NCBI GenBank assembly: GCA_001600455.1
Contig: BCKC01000003.1
Location: 5,035,299-5,099,298, forward strand
Direction of reading: 5' to 3'
From: Endocalyx cinctus
Lineage: Eukaryota; Ascomycota; Sordariomycetes; Amphisphaeriales; Apiosporaceae
DNA length: 64,000 bases
Positions within the stretch are counted from its first letter, which is position 1; each line of letters starts with the position of its first letter. The position numbers and the translations under genes were made by a program. This document shows positions 58,679 through 64,000 of this stretch, one piece after another. A model generated the notes under the pieces. It worked only from the letters and a program-made list of their open reading frames with translations, made no database searches and was not told the origin of the DNA.

Positions 58679-60013
58679 CATTGTAATTTTTTCCCCGAGT
58701 TTTTCTTCGCTTTTCTATCCTTGTTCAATACCTTCTCATGGGTATACTTACTCGATCCGCCAACTACAGCAGACCCGAACACCATAGATGACTGCTCTTA
58801 CCGGGTCGTTGTCAGTTCTGGAGACACATGCCAAGTCATCGTCGACTCATATAGTATTAGCCTTCAGGATTTTACTGATTATGTTCGTATTTGAATCTAA
58901 GAACTATTTAAATTCCAAAGCTTTTACTAACCTTGAAGTATAGAACCCATCAGTCAGTGCATCATGCAATCTCATTGTGGGAAACTCGTACTGTATCGAG
59001 CGTATTGGGGGATTCCTATCCCCACGAGTACTGCTCTGCCCTCAGCAACAACGTCAGCGGGCAATGGTGTGAGCACCCCGACGCCCACTCAGTCCGGCAT
59101 ATCCTCCAGCTGCAACAAGTTCCACAAAGTCGTCGAGGGAGATTTATGCGGTGATCTGGCCACCACTTATGGGATCTCACTATCCGACTTCTATGCCTGT
59201 AACCCCAATGTAGGCAGTACTTGCAGTCTACTCCTTCTCGACTACTACGTATGCGTGGGCATCATAGGGACCGGAACTACGACGATACCTACACCTATCA
59301 ACGGGGTATCCACGCCGACTCCTACGCAGATGGGAATGGCGGGGAATTATAACAAGTTCCACAAAGTCGTAGCTGGCGATGGATGTGCCGCCCTGTCTGA
59401 TACTTACGGCATCACCTTATTTAGCTTTTACGCGTGGAATCCCGCCGTAGGTGACACATGTAGCCTATTACAGGTTGACTTTTACGTCTGCGTCGGCATC
59501 ATCGGGGGTACTACCACCACAGCCTCTACAACGACAACTCTAACCAATGGAGTCTCCACCCCGACCCCGACGCAAACTGGGATGGTCCAAAACTGCAACA
59601 AATTTCACAAAGTCGTAACTAGTGATACTTGTGCAGCGTTGGCCTCAGATTCCGGGATTACTCTGTCCGATTTCTACGCTTGGAATCCCGCCGTAGGTAC
59701 TACCTGTAGTTTTCTAAACCTTGCCTATTACGTTTCCATTGGTACCATTGGATATATACCCCTGGTTACGCCTACTACGACGGCTGGCAACGGGGTCCCA
59801 ACTCCCAACCCGACGCAACCCAATATGATCAAGAACTGCAATAAATTCTGGTTCGTTAAAGACGGCGACCTATGCGGCACCATCGCATCGTCAATCGGGA
59901 TCACGCTTTCTCAGTTTTACGCTTGGAATCCCGACGTTAGCGATTCGTGTGGGTTTTTATGGCTGGAATACTATGTCTGTAGAAATGTGTCAGTGGTAGA
60001 CAACAGCATATAG
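58679..60013 (+). CDS. Multi-LysM secreted protein (five LysM domains), 5' end unresolved
   Basis: LysM proteins bind chitin; fungal members without catalytic domains often mask chitin from hosts or from chitinases. Readable exons: 58679-58882, 58944-59001 and 59046-60013. LysM 1 (CSYRVVVSSGDTCQVIV) is split by the first intron. Four more follow about every 80 residues, each with NxFHKVV...C and WNPxVxxxC patterns, separated by NGVSTPTPTQ linkers. The second intron (59002-59045) is only 44 nt but restores phase exactly; without it the frame shifts at a G-run. The leader YLLDPPTTADPNTIDDC is typical after a signal peptide, and hydrophobic residues precede it. However, no in-frame ATG exists after the stop at 58676-58678, so either an upstream exon was missed or the start is lost. 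LysM 3 lacks one Cys (NYNKF). Confidence 0.75.
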
Positions 60014-61464
60014 TACGGAGTATTTACGACATCGATCAAATTAAAGTGCTGGGGTCCTTGCCTAGCTGAAGTGCAAATATGTGGCTGAAGCAGCAAATAT
60101 GGTAGGGATTTTAAGTTCGCCTATTCAAAAACGATATCGTTTGCAGCATGCCTGAAAAAGGGCGGTTCGGAATTAGTCGCCTTTAAACTTGCGGCCCTAG
60201 GCTGAGCGTTTCACAATAATTTCCTTCTCGCGAATAATTAGGTATATAACCCCACTCCTATAGATACTTAATTGACAAGATCCTAATTCTAGCGATAGCC
60301 GTACTCCATGAACTAAACCTGAGTAAAAGCGGTAAGGGATTGTATGACACCAAGTGACTAAATTAACATAGTATACATAATAATACCGTTATAAACATGA
60401 TATTACTGCGCCCCCCCTTTGAACCTCTCATTGATTAATATGATAACACCTCCCTAAGCCTATCGGATTATTCAATACCACACTTACTGGTATACCTGTA
60501 ACTCAAACCTTAGACTGCTTATTATATTTATCATTTTCATACAAAGAAAAGCTACTTACTTATGAAGAAAATAAAGTCATGGTGATTATGAGTTACCCAC
60601 TATTTTGGGGGCATTTTCTTTCGTGCTTTGGACCGTGTATGTCGTGGTTAGTGACTATCTCTCGAAAGTGTTATCGGTAGATTCGCTATGCTCAGGGATT
60701 TCTATGAAGTTGGGTGTTTCTGACCAATTAACAGGTTTGAAGTGGGCGAAAATATCCTTAAGCAAACCACCTCTTGGGATTGAAGTTGCGATTTCCAATG
60801 CCATGCCATACGTTATTGTGACGGAGAAGTGGGACTGAATGGGACCTGGTTTCGGAGACGTTACATTACGGAGTGGAATCAAAGCTCATGAACCCGGTTT
60901 GAGTTATTGACCAACCCCTGAATTACGTAGTGCCAGCTCAGGAAGCATTATAAATTAGGTGCTAAGCTCCCGTTCGATTCATAGAAATAAATAGTTCCTT
61001 AAGCCCTAATTCAATGAGATATTTACATAATATGATTACCAAGCTCTCAAGTACCCTCCACAAGCTCTAACAATCTGACAGTTATAGATTTGCCTACTTA
61101 AATGGGATAGAGTTCTGCATCGTAATTTCCTACAGTCAATTTATTCATTTGAGAGATAAATGCCGGTAAATACGGTTTAGTAATGTATTGGAACCTACTT
61201 TGGTCGGAGGTACCCCATTTAACACTATGATACATACCTGTACTTCAATCAAAGTTAATGCCAAACTTCTAAGCGGCTATTATTTCGAAACTTGGTTACT
61301 TTACGATTACACGTACTACTGCTTACTTTAGCAAGATTATGTCCATCATTATGCACATCGATACCGATAATTCAAGCTATTCTAGGCATTCTCTAGCGAA
61401 TACAACTTCTCAATACCATGACTATAAACTGCTATGTAATTGGTAAATGGCTAGACGTTATTGA
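60014..61464. other. Spacer with direct-repeat copy 2
   Basis: An exact TACGGAGTA motif begins one base after the LysM stop codon. Copy 2 of the repeat lies at about 60824-60985. A 77-aa plus-strand frame (60605-60838) ending PYVIVTEKWD has non-repetitive composition and may be an exon of a lost gene; its family is unknown. Confidence 0.45.
60824..60985. repeat. Diverged direct repeat, copy 2
   Basis: Same orientation as 58395-58555, about 2.43 kb away, so the two copies bracket the LysM gene. Both contain ACGGAGAAGTGGGACTGAAT. Similarity fades to the right of about 60985. Confidence 0.7.
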
Positions 61465-62422
61465 TTACTCGGAGTCATTCCCTTCGATAGTAGACATGGC
61501 GGCAAGATTGATCATATCTACTAATTCCTCCGTGTGGCTGAGCATGGGCGAATGTCCAGAGTTGAGTCTTATGATTCTCGAGCCTGTCGTCTGGCCAAAC
61601 ATCTCCTGGTATTGTGGAGGGGGGCCACGGTCATTTTCACAAACGACATAAGTGGATGCGACGTACCGAAATGCCTCGTTGGTCATCTCGGTCTTCTGCA
61701 CCGCATAAGATTGGTCAACAGTTTTCGATCCCCAGTATTCTGCTTCGGCGGCCGGGAGATCATGGTAGAGTATGTCGGGCGTGTTCTTCATAGTGAAGCG
61801 GCCGCCTGCCTTGACGTCGTTGTTCTCAGATTCACCAAAAACACCTAGAACAGATTGTCCCTTAGTCAAAATGAAGGCCGCAAAGTAGAAAAGGTACACT
61901 AGACGAGGTCTTGGTTAGCAGACGGGTCTTTTACGCTGTATGGAGGACTTATTTTTATTTTTATCTTTTTCGCATTAGAATGCATATGCTTGCAATGCCC
62001 CATGTCCAACATAAAAAATAGAGATCCGGTAAGACTTGAGGATATGAATAGAAGAAATGGGCCAATGAATCTTAGATGTGCTTACCGACGCCTCCAGGTT
62101 CGCCGCTGGCCCGCCGTTGATTGAATGATAGATCTTGAGTAATAGCTTCGGTGCCTACCAAGCCACCATATGAGTGCATAACGACGACAACCATATTCCC
62201 TTCATCTACGAGTTTTGCGACCTCGTATCGAATAGCGAGAGCATCATCAGTCAGAGTTTTCGTAGCAAACTCCGGCTTTTCTTGTTCCGACAAACTGGGC
62301 AGAGCTGGCTGCACAACTTGATACCCAAAGGTCCTGAGAGAGTTCGCTAACTTGTAATATACTTCTGGTAGTTGGAAGGAGCCTTGTATTAAGACAATGG
62401 CCGGCTTAGGAAATGGAGGCAT
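61465..62422 (-). CDS. Alpha/beta-hydrolase fold protein
   Basis: Small alpha/beta hydrolase of the type often annotated AB_hydrolase-1 or fold-6 in fungi; substrate unknown. Two exons on the minus strand: 62422-62086 and 61898-61465 (phase 1), giving 256 aa. It starts MPPFPKPAIVLIQGSFQLPE. The nucleophile elbow is MHSYGGLVG, with Ser at about residue 84. A likely catalytic acid region lies before DRGPPPQYQEMFG, and the histidine is in SGHSPMLSHTEEL near the C-terminus. The intron is long for this window (187 nt) but has good GTAAGC and TCTAG ends. There is no signal peptide, so it is probably cytosolic. Confidence 0.85.
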
Positions 62423-62847
62423 CTTGAGTGGATGTTGAATTCAGGGGCAAAGAAAGCTACAAATGTAGTGAAGTACTACTCGCGAAATTGAGAAGATAAC
62501 TTGTGGTTCTGTGTCTCGTTTTCATACTAATTTTATCAATCATGTCTTATCATGTGGTAATATACAGCTGCTTTGGCTCTTGCGTTGTAACATAGGTATA
62601 TAACAATAATTAAACGAAACATAAGTAGCTCGTAATCACTAGGTTGCGGAGATTTAAGCGGCACAGTTTACGCAGGCTGCGTGGGACACCAACATAAATC
62701 TGATTGATGACAACTAACACAATCTACTGAATTTTCCACGTAGCATTGTGGCAAATGGGGTAATCGGAGGGAAAGGTGCGTTAACCGTGTGACACAATAC
62801 ATAAACAACACACCCCTTGTCGAATATTATATATATGTATATTACAC

Positions 62848-63060
62848 TGTTAATGATCTAGGTACTTAGTATAATGTTCATTAATGCGCTTCCGGGGCCA
62901 CTCCGAAGGTTGGAGGCCGGATAAGTGAATATGCATTAAAAGGGGGGGCCTAAGCCCCTGCCCCTTCAGGTCTATTTAAACCAAGATCATCCGAGATGAT
63001 GGAAAACTATTAGAGAATAGAACCTAACCTACTTTCGTTTAATAATTGTTCCAAGGTACG
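62848..63060. mobile_element. Candidate solo LTR (weak)
   Basis: The segment opens with TGTTAATGATC. It has a long interrupted palindrome (TTAATGC...GCATTAA with CTTCCGG...CCGGATAAG inside, 62881-62939), a TATTTAAA box at about 62973, and an AT-rich tail. Layout resembles fungal Copia-type LTRs, but no target-site duplication or clear 3' end was found and no second copy exists in the window. Confidence 0.3.
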
Positions 63061-63411
63061 CTTTTACATATTATATCATTGTCTTAAGTTTAATGCCGGG
63101 TATGACGGTGCAAGAAAGGTTGGATATCAGGCCTCGCGCCGCCCTTGGACCTGCGTAAGATCCCTCGGTACTGCATATGTATAAAGTGTGAATGCGAGAG
63201 GACTATGGGTGGATAGTAATTGTAACCCACCTTATTAGAAAAAAAAAAAAACCATTATATTTTCCCTTTTAGTTGCCAATTTATCACCGAAGGCAACCGA
63301 GGATTATTCGCTAAATATAATTATATCAGGATATTGAAAGAGAACAAAATAGAAGACTCTGCAAATCGGGGCCCAAATGATTGTTAATAAAACTAAAAGC
63401 TACTAATGTTC

Positions 63412-63525
63412 AATTGTATGTGAAAAAGCATGTGTTCAATTAGGTGTTATCTCCATACAAATTTTCACTAGGTATTTACAGTATGTTGTTTCAGAACAAT
63501 ATATCTCCGGTATCTAATCTGACAA
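63412..63525 (-). repeat. Dispersed repeat copy B
   Basis: Reverse-complement partner of 21645-21760. Of seven substitutions, six have C or G in copy A and T or A in copy B, the direction expected if copy B was altered by repeat-induced point mutation. Confidence 0.85.
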
Positions 63526-64000
63526 CTAACTACATACAGTCTTGTGGGGGAACTAACTATACTAATAGGCTCTGCGTCATCCTGCACCGCCACAATACCT
63601 CTTAAAACGTGACAACCCAAAAAAAAAAAAAAAAAAGAACATATACAACCACACCAAAGAGACTAACATATAAATTAAAACGGCATCGCCGAAATCACAG
63701 TTACTACCGCTAGCATAGTAAGTAGTCATCTATGGGCTGCTTCCCACCAAGTTCATTTGTATAGGGTTGAGAAATGCACGGACCGTTTTGTGAGCACCTA
63801 CTACTATTCTCACTTTCAACACTGCACGCAACACTACACACCTACCAGGGCTTAAACAAACTCTTAGCGAGCTCTAGCAATATAATGATCTAGCAGGCAA
63901 GAAAAGTATGAAAATGGATCTTTTATTATAGACTTCTTAGCTCGATAAAATATCAATCGGAACCAGTCCTTATAATGACAGCAAGGTTGAGCTGTTTCCA

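Larger units (their letters stand above)
62423..64000. other. Right-edge spacer with repeat relics
   Basis: No supported gene. Contains a candidate solo LTR (62848-63060), repeat copy B (63412-63525), A-runs near 63239-63251 and 63619-63635, and AT-rich DNA. Confidence 0.5.

Noticed and set aside
58981..59045. Apparent frameshift at a GGGGG run in the LysM gene
   Set aside because: Treated first as a one-base deletion. A 44-nt GT-AG intron (59002-59045) restores the phase exactly, so I keep the intron as the working model while noting that it is unusually short.
59046..60013. CRISPR-like regular repeats
   Set aside because: The regular spacing comes from tandem LysM domains in a eukaryotic coding sequence.

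Overview
The window is nuclear DNA of a filamentous ascomycete (Pezizomycotina; a Sordariomycetes- or Leotiomycetes-type fungus fits best, but I cannot name a genus). The reasons are short 44-180 nt introns with GT-AG (occasionally GC-AG) borders and CTAAC/CTGAC-like branch points, long intergenic spacers, and gene families typical of this group: a LaeA-like methyltransferase, a Pth11-like seven-helix protein, a NACHT/C2H2/ankyrin NLR-like protein, a multi-LysM secreted protein and a pectate lyase. One old dispersed repeat shows RIP-like transitions. All exon structures below were deduced by hand from splice signals, reading-frame phase and family conservation. For every complete multi-exon model the summed exon length is a multiple of three, except the methyltransferase, whose exon linkage is partly unresolved.

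Region 1 (1-17.3 kb) is a housekeeping block: signal peptidase catalytic subunit SEC11 (+), TFIIIB subunit BRF1 (-), the spliceosome-associated CWF19/CwfJ protein (+), a ubiquitin-conjugating E2 (+), a Msb3/Msb4-like Rab-GAP (TBC) protein (-) and a small extremely acidic nuclear protein (+). Spacers carry CCTAGGTA-type repeats, microsatellites and, at the left edge, five closely spaced hairpins.

Region 2 (17.3-31.8 kb) is accessory: a secreted PL1-type pectate lyase; an AT-rich island holding repeat copy A; a 12-exon SNF2/RING (Rad5/HLTF-like) gene; a convergent 7-exon NACHT STAND protein with C2H2 fingers and ankyrin repeats; and a possible F-box-like relic.

Region 3 (31.8-36.1 kb) returns to ribosome biogenesis, with the DEAD-box helicase RRP3 and the Brix protein SSF1 on opposite strands, divergently transcribed from a shared 470 bp spacer.

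Region 4 (36.1-49 kb) holds a LaeA-like methyltransferase cut into many small exons, an MFSD5/MOT2-type MFS transporter, a long gene-free stretch with an 88-nt poly(A) tract, a concentrative nucleoside transporter (CNT), and a Pth11-like membrane protein whose intron carries an AGG microsatellite and an assembly gap.

Region 5 (49-64 kb) is mixed accessory: a degenerate unidentified gene, a SET-domain protein with a proline-rich insert, a TesB-like thioesterase, a short-chain dehydrogenase, a five-LysM protein flanked by two diverged direct repeats, an alpha/beta hydrolase, a possible solo LTR and repeat copy B. I found no rRNA, tRNA or CRISPR array. No single coherent new system stands out. 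The most unusual items are the hairpin cluster at the left edge, the NLR/SNF2 accessory block and the LysM locus.
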